A stretch of 64,000 nucleotides of DNA from Bremerella sp. TYQ1 (GCF_020150455.1 NZ_CP083740.1:3100001-3164000); one strand, 5' to 3'. Counted from the first letter of the stretch, positions 53,801-62,178 are shown. Translations and numbers: made by a program. Notes: generated from the sequence alone by a model not told the origin.

Positions 53801-54182
53801 CCGCTTCTCGCTTCGGAGTTTTCTCTTTGTTTTGATTCAACGACGTGTCGGCGATTTCACCGACGTCGATCGCCACCATGCCGAGAAACATGCTTAGATG
53901 CAGCATCAGGCTGAGCACGATCGAAAGCTGAATCCCCCGTCGAACGCTGCTAATATCCAGTAGCGGAATGACGGCCAGACCGACAATCCATGCCACCGCG
54001 GCAAACGCGATATATACCTGGGCGTTGAAGTACCACAGATCGTGGTCCCAATCGAACAGCAGATAGCTGGACGCACCGAAGTAGAGCATGAAGAACGTGT
54101 ACGCAGCGTACACCGGCCACGCCTTTTCTTCGGGCGAAGAGGCGTGGGACGATCGGTCTTCATTTCTCCAGTTTTCAGCCAT
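50895..54182 (-). CDS. TolA-like membrane protein with Gln/Glu-rich stalk and squalene-cyclase-like toroid
   Basis: This 1095-residue protein has three to four membrane helices in the first 100 residues (VYAAYTFFMLYFGASSYLLF; FAAVAWIVGLAVIPLL; LSIVLSLMLHLSMFLGM). Residues about 105-330 are a charged Gln/Glu-rich helix-forming stalk, followed by a long disordered Gly/Ala/Ser/Pro-rich part to about 740. From about 741 the sequence reads as a prenyltransferase/squalene-cyclase-type alpha-toroid: LAIERGLAFLANHQSSDGRW, GLALLAFLGAGYDH, CRLYSHAIAALALCEAYG, GGWRYTPGHGTDTSVTGW. The gene follows exbD-like and exbB-like genes by 43 bases in an operon. This mirrors TolQ-TolR-TolA order, so it may be the energised arm. 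No catalytic DDxD-type site is obvious. Confidence 0.85.
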   Translation of the reverse strand: MAENWRNEDRSSHASSPEEKAWPVYAAYTFFMLYFGASSYLLFDWDHDLWYFNAQVYIAFAAVAWIVGLAVIPLLDISSVRRGIQLSIVLSLMLHLSMFLGMVAIDVGEIADTSLNQNKEKTPKREAVVVPDYSPAQINEDRETEREYEQPVETKEAEAEVDPLEQEKIEHQQPQMKENEVSQEELPREVEPEQMDRREQQVEQPKQETLQDLPSELAKQAREMQQREVEQAQQIEVQRQEQQQPELSAAEAAAQRSAQALEMQRQASNIQEAVQRTTEIQRQNTVQDLPSLSPSQAQEVQRQRMEANNLAQTQADAVEVQRANPQQLRAQAQAAQLARQQSQQQANQPRASAVSPSPTTMASSMAMTRSQQNPEMQIAPSAAAADLARNSATSNLPTVNSTISDNLPRPTPGQANNSQLQPAAGSMARQEVGGDGVEANAVNPGQLWAKPSTASRTAEMVQQHGATRSSAARDEGIVTNDLNNPSIGRSAATGSQAMAGPSTKIDFQGPNGGNQSAANAAALASGQFATPSMNVGRTNGNAADEFGEGQVGSVEVGSPGANLGTDLAGLARGTAARGSEEGSLAEMASGTQGLPAGRSPGASPVLGTQATAEGIPGGGGGAMQPGGGDIAGSLPGLGSVPEIRRRNLGGPAMPSGRPGVNDLAGAPIGSATQPGFIGRRRTSDAPQITTNMANIPVRSPGRRGPLLSTKAAVPTEAFSRRAMRKGGGAGDGAIRPSRETELAIERGLAFLANHQSSDGRWSLRGFAAVHPENFPLYRDELSTLNSDTAATGLALLAFLGAGYDHLSDKYEKEVRDGVTFLVENQKENGDLYIEMDATSNSSCRLYSHAIAALALCEAYGMTQDESLRAAAQKSLDYIEASQDPQLGGWRYTPGHGTDTSVTGWMTLALKSGQLAGLRVDPKSFEGIRKWLASAESRQRGRAVYVYNPYAPNTPQQRHGRDPSQTMTAVGALIQLYLGNRRDSRILQDSADYLKENLPAMGTPEAPLRDTYYWYYATQVMFHMRGDHWEAWDSKLHVMLEQTQVLEGPAAGSWDPKGRVPDRWGGFAGRIYVTTMNLLSLEVYHRHLPIYDDVAN

Positions 54183-54225
54183 GAATATTCCGCTTGGCTC
54201 CGCAGTTGATTGGAGCGGTTGCTAC

Positions 54226-54645
54226 TTAGTTTGGCTCTATGGCGGCGGTGCTGATCGAGTAGTTGTTGAGCTTGGCTTTGTTACATGCATTCATCACTTG
54301 AACGCTAAATTCAATTTTGCTTTCTTTGTCCGCTCGAATAATCACCGAGCTTTCTGGGTTGTCGGCCGCCGTTTGGGCCAGCATTTCTTCGATGTCGGCA
54401 ATCGAACGCTCGTCCCCACGCACAAAGTATCGCCCCTCGGGATCGATATTGATAAACAGTTCGCGCGGCTGGGAAATGAGCGGCTGGGCTTCACTGGCAG
54501 TCGGCAGGACGACGTCCAACTTGTAGTCTTCTTCGTCGAAGCGAGTCATCACCATGAAGAAGATCAACAACAGGAACACGATATCGATCAGCGGAGTGAT
54601 ATCCAGCATCGATCGAGCGCGTCCGCGATTGAGTTTGACTGCCAC
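54226..54645 (-). CDS. ExbD/TolR family protein
   Basis: This 139-residue protein has a short cytoplasmic basic N-terminus, SMLDITPLIDIVFLLLIFFMVMT (membrane helix 14-34, with the proton-path aspartate D21), and a periplasmic domain ending DADKE..., AMQVMNACNKAKLNNYSISTAA. Together with the ExbB-like gene 54 bases upstream it forms a proton-driven channel that powers a partner at the outer envelope. Lies between the ExbB-like gene and the large TolA-like gene on the same strand. Confidence 0.93.
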   Translation of the reverse strand: MAVKLNRGRARSMLDITPLIDIVFLLLIFFMVMTRFDEEDYKLDVVLPTASEAQPLISQPRELFINIDPEGRYFVRGDERSIADIEEMLAQTAADNPESSVIIRADKESKIEFSVQVMNACNKAKLNNYSISTAAIEPN

Positions 54646-54699
54646 GTTGTTTTCTTCTGGTCAGGGGAAGTTGATTTCAAGGATCGATGGCACGAAAGT

Positions 54700-55617
54700 T
54701 TATTGAGATCGCGGCAACGCTTGTGTTTGCGAGCCGTCGAGCGTTCCACCGGGGGCAACTCCTTTCGCAGGCGGTTCCATCGTTTTCACGCTTGTCGTTG
54801 CCGGACCATCGTAAGTGCGATGCTTGGCTCGCAGCTTTCCTTCGTAATGCTCGAAGCCGGGGATCAAGTCGAACAAGATCTCGTCCATCTCGTGGAACAG
54901 GGCCACGATCCGACTTTCAAAATACTGGGCAAAGATCATTGCGGGAATGGCAATCGTCAAACCGCCAAGAGTCGTCACAAGTGCCACAAAGATCCCGCCG
55001 GCAAGCTGATCGGCGCGATCGGCCCCGATTTCCAGCTGCGTGGTTTTATAAAACGTCCAGATAATGCCCCAAACGGTCCCCATCAGCCCCAACAGCGGCG
55101 CAACGCTGCCCATCAGTGCAATCCAGCGAACGTTGCCGTACAGTCGATCGGCTTCACGTTCGGTTGCCTCGGCGACAGCATGTTCGACTTCCGACTGCGG
55201 ACGACCAATGCGGTGGAGCATTGCCTTCACGACATTCGCAAGCGCCGACGGATATGTCTTGCAGAGCTTGTACGCCTCGCGAGGATCGAGCCCTTTTTCC
55301 GTCAAACGCAGCTGAGACAACTCGCGTTGTAGCTTGTAGGGAATGATCCGCGCTTTTCGTAAGGCGAAAAGACGCTCTAGCGTTAGCGCGACGACGATCA
55401 CCGACATCACCCCCAACGGAATCATCATCTTTCCGCCACGCAAGATAAGACTTACGAGCGTTAGCGATTCGGAATCGCTCAGGCGTTTTTCAATCAGCGC
55501 GGGAGCTGCTTCTTCGCCCGAATCTTCCCCGCTGGGAGCACCATCCTGGGCGAAGGCTGGAAGGCTGATGATCAGCAGGACAAACAGGGCCAGGATCACG
55601 CGAGTGAAATTGGGCAT
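54700..55617 (-). CDS. MotA/TolQ/ExbB family proton channel protein
   Basis: This protein of about 305 residues has a signal-like N-terminus (MPNFTRVILALFVLLIISLPAFAQDG) and three conserved membrane helices typical of ExbB/TolQ: RGGKMMIPLGVMSVIVVALTLERL, NVRWIALMGSVAPLLGLMGTVWGII and GGIFVALVTTLGGLTIAIPAMIFAQ. It partners with ExbD to build the ion channel. The ATG at 55617 gives the clean signal peptide; an ATG at 55686 overlaps the stop of the TPR gene as TAATG and could give a 23-residue extension by coupling. Confidence 0.93.
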   Translation of the reverse strand: MPNFTRVILALFVLLIISLPAFAQDGAPSGEDSGEEAAPALIEKRLSDSESLTLVSLILRGGKMMIPLGVMSVIVVALTLERLFALRKARIIPYKLQRELSQLRLTEKGLDPREAYKLCKTYPSALANVVKAMLHRIGRPQSEVEHAVAEATEREADRLYGNVRWIALMGSVAPLLGLMGTVWGIIWTFYKTTQLEIGADRADQLAGGIFVALVTTLGGLTIAIPAMIFAQYFESRIVALFHEMDEILFDLIPGFEHYEGKLRAKHRTYDGPATTSVKTMEPPAKGVAPGGTLDGSQTQALPRSQ

Positions 55618-55685
55618 AGGAGAGTGGTTTCCAAGTCGCGTTGAATCAATCATTTCGGACAGGTCACTTTGCCTGAACGCAGGCA

Positions 55686-58600
55686 TTAAAGTTTCGCCAA
55701 GGCATCGAGCCGTGCCTGGGCGAGTTTGGCTTCGGGCGATTGAGGATATCGCTGCACCACGAGGGTGTAAAACTTCTTCGCTTCGTCGATGTACTCCGAC
55801 TTCTTGTCGGCAGCGGCGCTGCGAATTTGGACTTCGTTACAACGGGCCGTTTCGTAGGCACTTTTGGCTTGCCATGGCTTGACGCTATCGAGCGACTGTT
55901 CGCCGCCGAAGCCGTAAACAACACGCTTAAATTGCCCCAATGCATCTTCATACTTCTTTTGCTCAAAGTAAATTTCACCAAGCATAAACCGAGCGCGAGC
56001 TCCTGCGAGCCCGCGTGATGCTTCGGCAGCTTGATTGAAGTAAGAAATTGCGTCGGAGCTTTGCTTTTCGTTGTAACTGGCCCAACCCAGCTCGTAGTAA
56101 GTCTCGCCAATCAGGGGCGAGTTCGGCAACTGATCGACAAGCTGCGTGAACCATTTCTTCGCTTCAGTCCACAGCTTTTGCTGACTGGCAGATTGTCCTG
56201 CGTGCAGCATCAGGAGCGAACGCATCTCGTCGCTGGAAAGTCGCTTTGGATCGACGCGGGCATACGAATCAAGCGCCGCATCGTACTGCTTATCTTTATA
56301 GAAGCATTCGCCCTGCATGAAGATTGCATCGGACGCGAGCGCCCCGTTGGGGTAATGCGTGATCTGTTTGCCAAACCCATCGAGAGCTTCTTGCGTTTTG
56401 CCTTGCTGATACTGCGACCAGGACTGCTTATAAAGGGCTTTCTCGCCGATCTCAGGCGACTTTGCTTGGCTGGCCGACGATGTGTACCACGTTTCCGCTT
56501 CGGCGAAGTTTTCCTTGCCATAGTACGCTTCGCCAACATGATACATCGCTTCTGGAGCAAGCGGACTTTTCGGGTGCGATTTGGCTAACTGCTGGAAGCT
56601 TTCGATCGAGGCATCGGTTTTATTCTGGGCCCGTTGCGCCCAAGCGAGTTCGTACAGCACTTTGTCGTCGCTGGCGAACTTAGGGTTCTGCCGATGAATC
56701 GCGGCGAACACTTTTTCCGCTTCGGCCGGATTCTTGGCGTCGACCAGGCTCACCCCCTTGAGGTATTCTGCTTCCAGTTTCTGTGTGCCATCTTTGCTCT
56801 TGGCGATGACCTGATTCAAGTCTTCAATCGCTTCCTGAAATTTCCCTTCCCCACGACGTGCGATGGCCCGACCGGTGTGGGCGTCAATGACCAACTCATG
56901 ATCGCCATGCTTCGCGATCAATTCGCTGAACGCTTTGTCTGCAGCGGCCAGTTTCGACTGCTTCAACTCGGCCCATGCTTGCCCATACAAAGCGTGCGGA
57001 ACAAGGCTCGACTGGGGAGCTTTCGCAAGCACGGCCGCATAAGCAGCCGCCGCATCGGCGAATTGATTTTCGGCGAACAAGAACTCCCCAAGCCGGAAGT
57101 TGGCCTGATCGAGAATCTGGCTGTTGGGATAACTCGAAAGCACCGTTTTCGCTTGCTGGATTGCTTCGCTCGTTTTGCCTTCGGCATGCAGCGTACGTGC
57201 GAGCATCAGCCGAGCCTCGTCAGCTTGAGCCCAATTAGTGGAAGCTTTTACCGATGCCTCCAGCGCCTGCTGGGCTTTGGCATATTGTTGCTGCTGAAAC
57301 GCGCTGGCACCGACCAGGTAGTTCGCTTGAGCGAGCAGTTCAGGATCTTTCAAACTCGACTTGACCGAAGCAACCGTTTTCTCGACTTCGGCGTACTTGT
57401 TTTGCAGATACTGCGTCAGGGCCAGTCGAAGCTGCCATCGACCGACCTCAGGGCGATCTTTCCCTGCTTGAATGAGCGATTGCAAGTCTTTCTCGGCGGC
57501 TGCCAGTTTATCGGTTTGCAGCTTCGCTTCTGCCCCGACGTACAACGCATCAAGCCGCGACTCATCTTTTGGATACTGCTTGGCAAACTGATCCGACAGA
57601 GCCGCCGCTTTTTCAAAGTCGCGAAGTTCGAGTGCGGCAAACGCAGCATTGTAAAGTGACTGAGCTGCTTCTGGCGTGTCGGGATGATCTTTCACGATCC
57701 GTTGGTAAAGCGCGATCGAATCTTTGCGGCGATCCTTTTGTTCGTAGACCGCATCGGCCATGTCGAGCTTCAAGTCGACTTGAAATTCACTTTCCTTCGA
57801 CTTCGCCAGAATTGCTTTCGCGAGAGCTTCTGCCTCGGCTGCTTTGCCTTGTTGCAAGTAGACGCGAGCCAACCAGTGAGCCGCTTCTACCTCGAACTCT
57901 CCTCCTTGGCGTCCCGCGGCGGCCAGCCATCGGGCGGCATCGTCCAGACGACCTGCTCGGTAATAGCAGCGACCTGCGAGCATCGTAGCTTCCGGGGCAT
58001 ACGCCGACTTTGGGAATTCCAGCGGAATACGAGCATACGCATTGCCTGCTTTCATCAGTTCGTCATGCTGCAGCGCACAGAATGCAAGACGATACATGGC
58101 ATGATCAGCCAAGTCGAAGCCTTCCTGCTGCGAAGCCTGTTCGAACAGCTTTTCGGCCGCTTCAAACTGATTCTGCTGAAGCAGTGCCTCTCCTTTTCGC
58201 ATCGTGACTTCGGTTGCCAACGCATTTTTGGAATACGACTTGAGGAACTGATCGTAGACGGCCTGAGCTTCGGCAAACTTCTGCAGTTCTTCCAGCGTCA
58301 CCCCTTTTGCGTAAAGGGCATCGGCCGCGAGGGCACTGTCGGGAAAGGACTTAACCAGTTGATCGTAAGCAGCGATCGACTTGTCCTTCTGCCCAGAAAG
58401 ATAGAGCGACTCGCCCAGAAAGTATTGGGCCTGGTCGGCGTACTCGGTCTTAGGGAAGTCTTTCAACAATGCCGAGAACCGATCGGCCGCTTCCTTATAC
58501 TTCGCCTGATTCCCGCTCTGGGCCCAAGCGTAGTTGGCCGACGCGAGGTTCAACATCGCCTCTTCCCGGAAATCGGCTTGGGGGTACTTCTTCAGAACGG

Positions 58601-58943
58601 TCTCGAAGTTGGCGGTCGCGTCGGCATACTTTTTCAGTTGCAATTGGCAAACGGCCAGATAGTTCTGGGCCTTGGCGGCAAGTGGATCGTTGGGGAACTT
58701 TTCAACGAACTTCTTCCATTCGTCCGCGGCCAATTCAAATTCGCCGGCGTTTTGGTAGTTCACGACATCGGAGAAGAAGAGTGCCGCTTCACGTGACGAT
58801 TCCTGGGCGGTCGCCACGGTGCTGCTGAACATCATCAGCAGCAATGCACACATCGCGACGAAGATTTCTCTTATGCGAGGCGATGTCCCCAGGGTCACGC
58901 TTCGTGCGGAAAGGGACTGGCGGCCCGAAAACAGAGACAGCAT
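55686..58943 (-). CDS. Giant exported TPR protein, first gene of the Tol/Exb-like operon
   Basis: This 1086-residue protein has an N-terminal signal (IREIFVAMCALLLMMFSSTVATAQES) and about 25 TPR units covering nearly the whole chain, with the recurring pattern AANYLVG..., QAQYFLGESLY..., and FxxKxxYxxAI. It is like an overgrown YbgF/CpoB, the TPR protein of Tol-Pal loci. ATG 58943 is chosen because GAGGA precedes it; the frame extends to 59069 with no such context. Its stop overlaps the next gene's ATG (TAATG). Inference: periplasmic scaffold that recruits many partners to the energised complex. Confidence 0.88.
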   Translation of the reverse strand: MLSLFSGRQSLSARSVTLGTSPRIREIFVAMCALLLMMFSSTVATAQESSREAALFFSDVVNYQNAGEFELAADEWKKFVEKFPNDPLAAKAQNYLAVCQLQLKKYADATANFETVLKKYPQADFREEAMLNLASANYAWAQSGNQAKYKEAADRFSALLKDFPKTEYADQAQYFLGESLYLSGQKDKSIAAYDQLVKSFPDSALAADALYAKGVTLEELQKFAEAQAVYDQFLKSYSKNALATEVTMRKGEALLQQNQFEAAEKLFEQASQQEGFDLADHAMYRLAFCALQHDELMKAGNAYARIPLEFPKSAYAPEATMLAGRCYYRAGRLDDAARWLAAAGRQGGEFEVEAAHWLARVYLQQGKAAEAEALAKAILAKSKESEFQVDLKLDMADAVYEQKDRRKDSIALYQRIVKDHPDTPEAAQSLYNAAFAALELRDFEKAAALSDQFAKQYPKDESRLDALYVGAEAKLQTDKLAAAEKDLQSLIQAGKDRPEVGRWQLRLALTQYLQNKYAEVEKTVASVKSSLKDPELLAQANYLVGASAFQQQQYAKAQQALEASVKASTNWAQADEARLMLARTLHAEGKTSEAIQQAKTVLSSYPNSQILDQANFRLGEFLFAENQFADAAAAYAAVLAKAPQSSLVPHALYGQAWAELKQSKLAAADKAFSELIAKHGDHELVIDAHTGRAIARRGEGKFQEAIEDLNQVIAKSKDGTQKLEAEYLKGVSLVDAKNPAEAEKVFAAIHRQNPKFASDDKVLYELAWAQRAQNKTDASIESFQQLAKSHPKSPLAPEAMYHVGEAYYGKENFAEAETWYTSSASQAKSPEIGEKALYKQSWSQYQQGKTQEALDGFGKQITHYPNGALASDAIFMQGECFYKDKQYDAALDSYARVDPKRLSSDEMRSLLMLHAGQSASQQKLWTEAKKWFTQLVDQLPNSPLIGETYYELGWASYNEKQSSDAISYFNQAAEASRGLAGARARFMLGEIYFEQKKYEDALGQFKRVVYGFGGEQSLDSVKPWQAKSAYETARCNEVQIRSAAADKKSEYIDEAKKFYTLVVQRYPQSPEAKLAQARLDALAKL

Positions 58944-59304
58944 GGAACAACGGTCCTCGTTATTTATCAGCAAATTGCAGGCAGATCGGGGTGGGATCGA
59001 GTGGCGATCTTTCCACTCTATTGTGACGGAAATTCCGTGAAGTTTCATTATTCCGCCTTGGGAAACCATTTCTAGAGCTAAATTTCCATGCCGAAAAGGA
59101 CTTTGCAGCTTTTTTCATCCCATTGTCGATCATGATAGATAGGAATGTCCGACTAAGTGGGGAAAAACCTTGTAGGATAACGAGTTGTCGTCATCAAGCG
59201 GCATCTGGAACAGCCTCCCGACGAGTTAGGGATACGCTTTTCCCCATACGCATCATCGTGAAGATGGATCGCGCTTCGCGATTTTTCAGCAAAGCAAGCA
59301 ACGC
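58944..59304. other. Divergent intergenic region with a leader hairpin
   Basis: This 361-base region holds the promoters for the Tol/Exb-like operon (leftward) and for the epimerase (rightward). The right half contains the hairpin at 59268-59286. No other gene is credible; a 65-codon plus-strand frame across the region lacks codon character and ribosome binding. Confidence 0.4.
59268..59286 (+). promoter_or_regulatory. Terminator-like hairpin in the epimerase leader
   Basis: ATCGCG (59268-59273) pairs with CGCGAT (59277-59282) around a 3-base loop, followed by TTTTT, only about 20 bases before the epimerase ATG. As no plus-strand gene lies before it, its placement suggests attenuation of the epimerase transcript, or it may be a start-site structure only. 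Confidence 0.35.
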
Positions 59305-60282
59305 ATGGCAACTTCTCTGATCACCGGCGGGGCCGGATTCATTGGCTCGCACCTGGCCGAAGCCCTTCTGAAAGCCGGCAACAAAGTCATCGTCGTCGAC
59401 GACGAATCGACCGGCACCAAGCAAAACATCGAGCCACTGCTCGCCGATCCCAACTTCCGCTTCGTCCACGGCACGGTTTCCGATCGCGACCTCGTCCGCG
59501 AATTGGTCAACGAAGCCAATGAAGTCTATCACTTGGCGGCCGCGGTGGGTGTCGCGCTCATTAACCAAGAGCCCATCCAAACGATCGAACGCAACATTTA
59601 CCCCACCGAACTGCTCCTCGCCGAGGTTCAGCGTCGTAACAGCGAAGGGGATGAAGTTCGCCTCTTCCTGGCAAGCACTTCCGAGGTATACGGCAAAAAC
59701 CCCAAGGCAACTTGGACCGAAGAGGACGACTTAGTATTCGGCGCAACCACCCGGCCACGCTGGAGTTACGGCGCATCAAAGGCAATCGACGAGTTCCTGG
59801 CGTTAGCCTACTGGAACCAAAAGCAGACCCCAGTGGTGATCGGCCGCTTCTTTAATGTCGTAGGGCCTCGCCAGACTGGGACTTATGGAATGGTGCTGCC
59901 AAGGTTTGTCGATGCTGCGATGGCCGGCAAGTCTCCCACGGTCCACCACGATGGAAGCCAGATCCGCTGCTTCGCCCACGTGGCAGACGTAATCGGAGCG
60001 GTGATTAAGTTAATGCGAACGGACGCGGCGTTGGGCCAGGTCTTCAACATCGGGAGCGACCGTCCGGTCACGATTTTGGAACTCGCTAAGATGGTAATTG
60101 CTCAGGTCAATCCAGAGCTCGACGTGCAGTTCCAGACTTATGAGGAAGCGTTTAATGCGAGTTTCGAGGACATTAATCGCCGTGTGCCTGACCTAACGAA
60201 GATTAAGGGGTGCATTGAATATGCCCCTCAGTTCACGCTCGAGGACATCGTCGCTGACGTGATCCGTTTCAAGCAGAGCTAA
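59305..60282 (+). CDS. NAD-dependent epimerase/dehydratase (SDR)
   Basis: This 325-residue extended SDR has the NAD motif TGGAGFIGSH (8-14), VVVDD after the second strand, the YGASK catalytic tyrosine-lysine pair (Y155, K159) with TSEVYG, and GRFFNVVGPRQTG and NIGSDRPVTILEL late in the chain. It is close to UDP-glucuronate decarboxylase/UDP-glucose 4-epimerase enzymes that act on nucleotide sugars in the cytosol. Its product would feed surface polysaccharide. Lies behind the leader hairpin and ahead of a prepilin-like gene. Confidence 0.9.
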   Translation: MATSLITGGAGFIGSHLAEALLKAGNKVIVVDDESTGTKQNIEPLLADPNFRFVHGTVSDRDLVRELVNEANEVYHLAAAVGVALINQEPIQTIERNIYPTELLLAEVQRRNSEGDEVRLFLASTSEVYGKNPKATWTEEDDLVFGATTRPRWSYGASKAIDEFLALAYWNQKQTPVVIGRFFNVVGPRQTGTYGMVLPRFVDAAMAGKSPTVHHDGSQIRCFAHVADVIGAVIKLMRTDAALGQVFNIGSDRPVTILELAKMVIAQVNPELDVQFQTYEEAFNASFEDINRRVPDLTKIKGCIEYAPQFTLEDIVADVIRFKQS

Positions 60283-60315
60283 CCCCCAACAATACGGGCA
60301 ACCGTTGCAAAACGC

Positions 60316-60344
60316 TTGACCGATTGCGACATTCCCGGTGGAAT
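60316..60344 (+). promoter_or_regulatory. Candidate promoter of the prepilin-like gene
   Basis: TTGACC (60316-60321) and TGGAAT (60339-60344) are separated by 17 bases, a good -35 (5 of 6) with a weaker -10 (4 of 6). It lies in the 255-base gap before the prepilin-like gene. Not tested. Confidence 0.35.
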
Positions 60345-60537
60345 AACGACCAGGGGCGCAATATACTTAAACAGCTGGAATACCAATGGTTTCCAGCGAT
60401 TCTATCGCCAGCTAGTCGACAAGCAACTTATCTCCCTAGCTCGCCAGGCTGCCTTCGAGCCAGCGAGGACGGCAAACCTGAATTTTCAGCCATGGGCAGG
60501 CACACAATTCAGGCGTAACCAACAGGACGCACATCGT

Positions 60538-62145
60538 ATGTGGAACATTCGTAAACCGCACACCACCCAACAAGTGCGCGGACTAACGCTCGTCGAAATG
60601 TTGATGGCGACTGCGTTAACGCTCATCATGTTCGCGGCAGTGGCCCAGATCTTCGGCATGATGGGTTCCGCCATGCGAGATGCCCGAGCCACGATCGAAC
60701 TTTCCGGCAACCTGCGAAGCGTCTCCAATCGCCTGCAAAGCGAATTGGACAACGTCTCGGTTGATGCTTTGCCATGGGTCGAACCGGGAAGCAACCAAGG
60801 TTACTTCGAGATCATCGAAGGCCCTGACCGCGACATCGATTACGCATTAGTCGACATCGTCCCAACGCTTCCCGGCGATCAAGGCGCCCTAGCTGGAGAC
60901 GCCGATGACATGCTCTGCTTTACGTCCTACAGCAAAGACAAGCCGTTTGTTGGGATCATTCAAGGGCAATTGCAGGCCGTCCCAACGGATGCTTCCTCTC
61001 CTTACAAGTTCTACATCGACCGGTCGAATCCTGCACTTTTCACGACAATTACTTCGCACTACGCAGAAATCGTTTACTTCACCAAGTTGACGCCTACGGA
61101 TGATGCCAACCTCGAAACGTGGAATGTGGCCGGCCACCGAGATGCGAACGAAACCGTCACGCTCTATCGACGCGCGTTCCTGATTCGGCCAGATATCTAC
61201 TTCGGTACGATCGGTACTTCTTCGCCCTATACCGCGACCCCTTACACAACGGCTGATATCACTGAGGCCGAACTGAGGAACTACTACGATCTTTCGGTTA
61301 GTCGCAAAGGGACTGACCCTTGGACGACCAACTCGTTGGAAAGACTGCAAGATCGTGCCTACCGAGTTGCCCATAACGGCACCGGGAATACAGCGAACAA
61401 CTACAACTTCCCGCACGTGATGCAGCCTCATCGGATGCGTTCCTTCGAGCAGCTCAATGGGATCATTGGTGGCAGCAGTCGTGATCGTACCGGCGAAGAT
61501 GTCATCATGACCAATGCCCTGGCTTTCGATGTGAAAGTGTTCGATCCATCGGCCGTTGTGCTGCAGGATGGCTCCGGGAACTTCGGTATAGCTCCCGGGG
61601 AACTGGGATACGATCCGTCCAACGGAGCTGGGGTACTCAATACATCCACGCCGATGTCTGGCGCCTTTACGGACTTGAACTGGAGTGCCCGGCAGTCCCT
61701 GATAGCGACAAGCACCTTCGGCGGTGCACCAGCCACAAGCTCTGGGCTGAATAGCGTGGAAGTCAACGATGCCCAAATTTTCGGAACGGCGCCTACAAAC
61801 TTCGGCGATCTTCTCACGGCGTTTCCACAGATTCCGTCGCAACTGATAATTACCGGCAATCCGGCCGACACGCCGAACTTAGCCCTTCAGTATGCTTATT
61901 ACGACACGTGGCCGCTCGCTTACGAATCGGATGGCGTCGACCAGAATGGCAACGGTCAAGTTGACGAAGGTACCAACGGATTTGATGACACCGGCGACGG
62001 TGTCGTCGACGACATTAGTGAATACGAAACGTCGCCTCCTTATCCGGTTCCCTTGCGGGCCGTATCGATTACGATTCGAGCGATCGAAAACGGTACCCGC
62101 CAGGTTCGCCAGGACACTGTGATCTCAGACTTCCTGCCGGAATAG
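60538..62145 (+). CDS. Large prepilin-like protein (type IV pilin/pseudopilin N-terminus)
   Basis: This 535-residue protein begins with the classic prepilin signal QVRGLTLVEMLMATALTLIMFAAVAQIFG: cleavage after G15 and glutamate at +5 (E20). The rest is beta-rich and long, far above the usual 150-250 residues of major pilins, so it is likely a minor, tip or pseudopilin-like subunit, as in PulJ/PilW-type proteins. Near the C-terminus the stretch DGVDQNGNGQVDEG with DDTGDGVVDD looks like a calcium-binding loop pair. The open frame begins earlier, but ATG 60538 is where the signal starts. No pilus assembly gene is next to it. A terminator follows. Confidence 0.85.
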   Translation: MWNIRKPHTTQQVRGLTLVEMLMATALTLIMFAAVAQIFGMMGSAMRDARATIELSGNLRSVSNRLQSELDNVSVDALPWVEPGSNQGYFEIIEGPDRDIDYALVDIVPTLPGDQGALAGDADDMLCFTSYSKDKPFVGIIQGQLQAVPTDASSPYKFYIDRSNPALFTTITSHYAEIVYFTKLTPTDDANLETWNVAGHRDANETVTLYRRAFLIRPDIYFGTIGTSSPYTATPYTTADITEAELRNYYDLSVSRKGTDPWTTNSLERLQDRAYRVAHNGTGNTANNYNFPHVMQPHRMRSFEQLNGIIGGSSRDRTGEDVIMTNALAFDVKVFDPSAVVLQDGSGNFGIAPGELGYDPSNGAGVLNTSTPMSGAFTDLNWSARQSLIATSTFGGAPATSSGLNSVEVNDAQIFGTAPTNFGDLLTAFPQIPSQLIITGNPADTPNLALQYAYYDTWPLAYESDGVDQNGNGQVDEGTNGFDDTGDGVVDDISEYETSPPYPVPLRAVSITIRAIENGTRQVRQDTVISDFLPE

Positions 62146-62178
62146 ACGACCTCCAATAGCTTTCTAACGAGAAAGATG

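Noticed and set aside
54088..55332. Plus-strand frame of 414 codons
   Set aside because: It spans the exbD-like and exbB-like genes and their spacers on the opposite strand. Both are secure families.
57684..58796. Plus-strand frame of 370 codons
   Set aside because: Antisense of the TPR array; the repetitive Phe/Leu/Arg pattern follows from Lys/Glu/Ala/Gln codons on the coding strand.
60889..61842. Minus-strand frame of 317 codons inside the prepilin-like gene
   Set aside because: The plus-strand protein has a canonical prepilin signal, and the minus frame has no recognisable domain or start signal.
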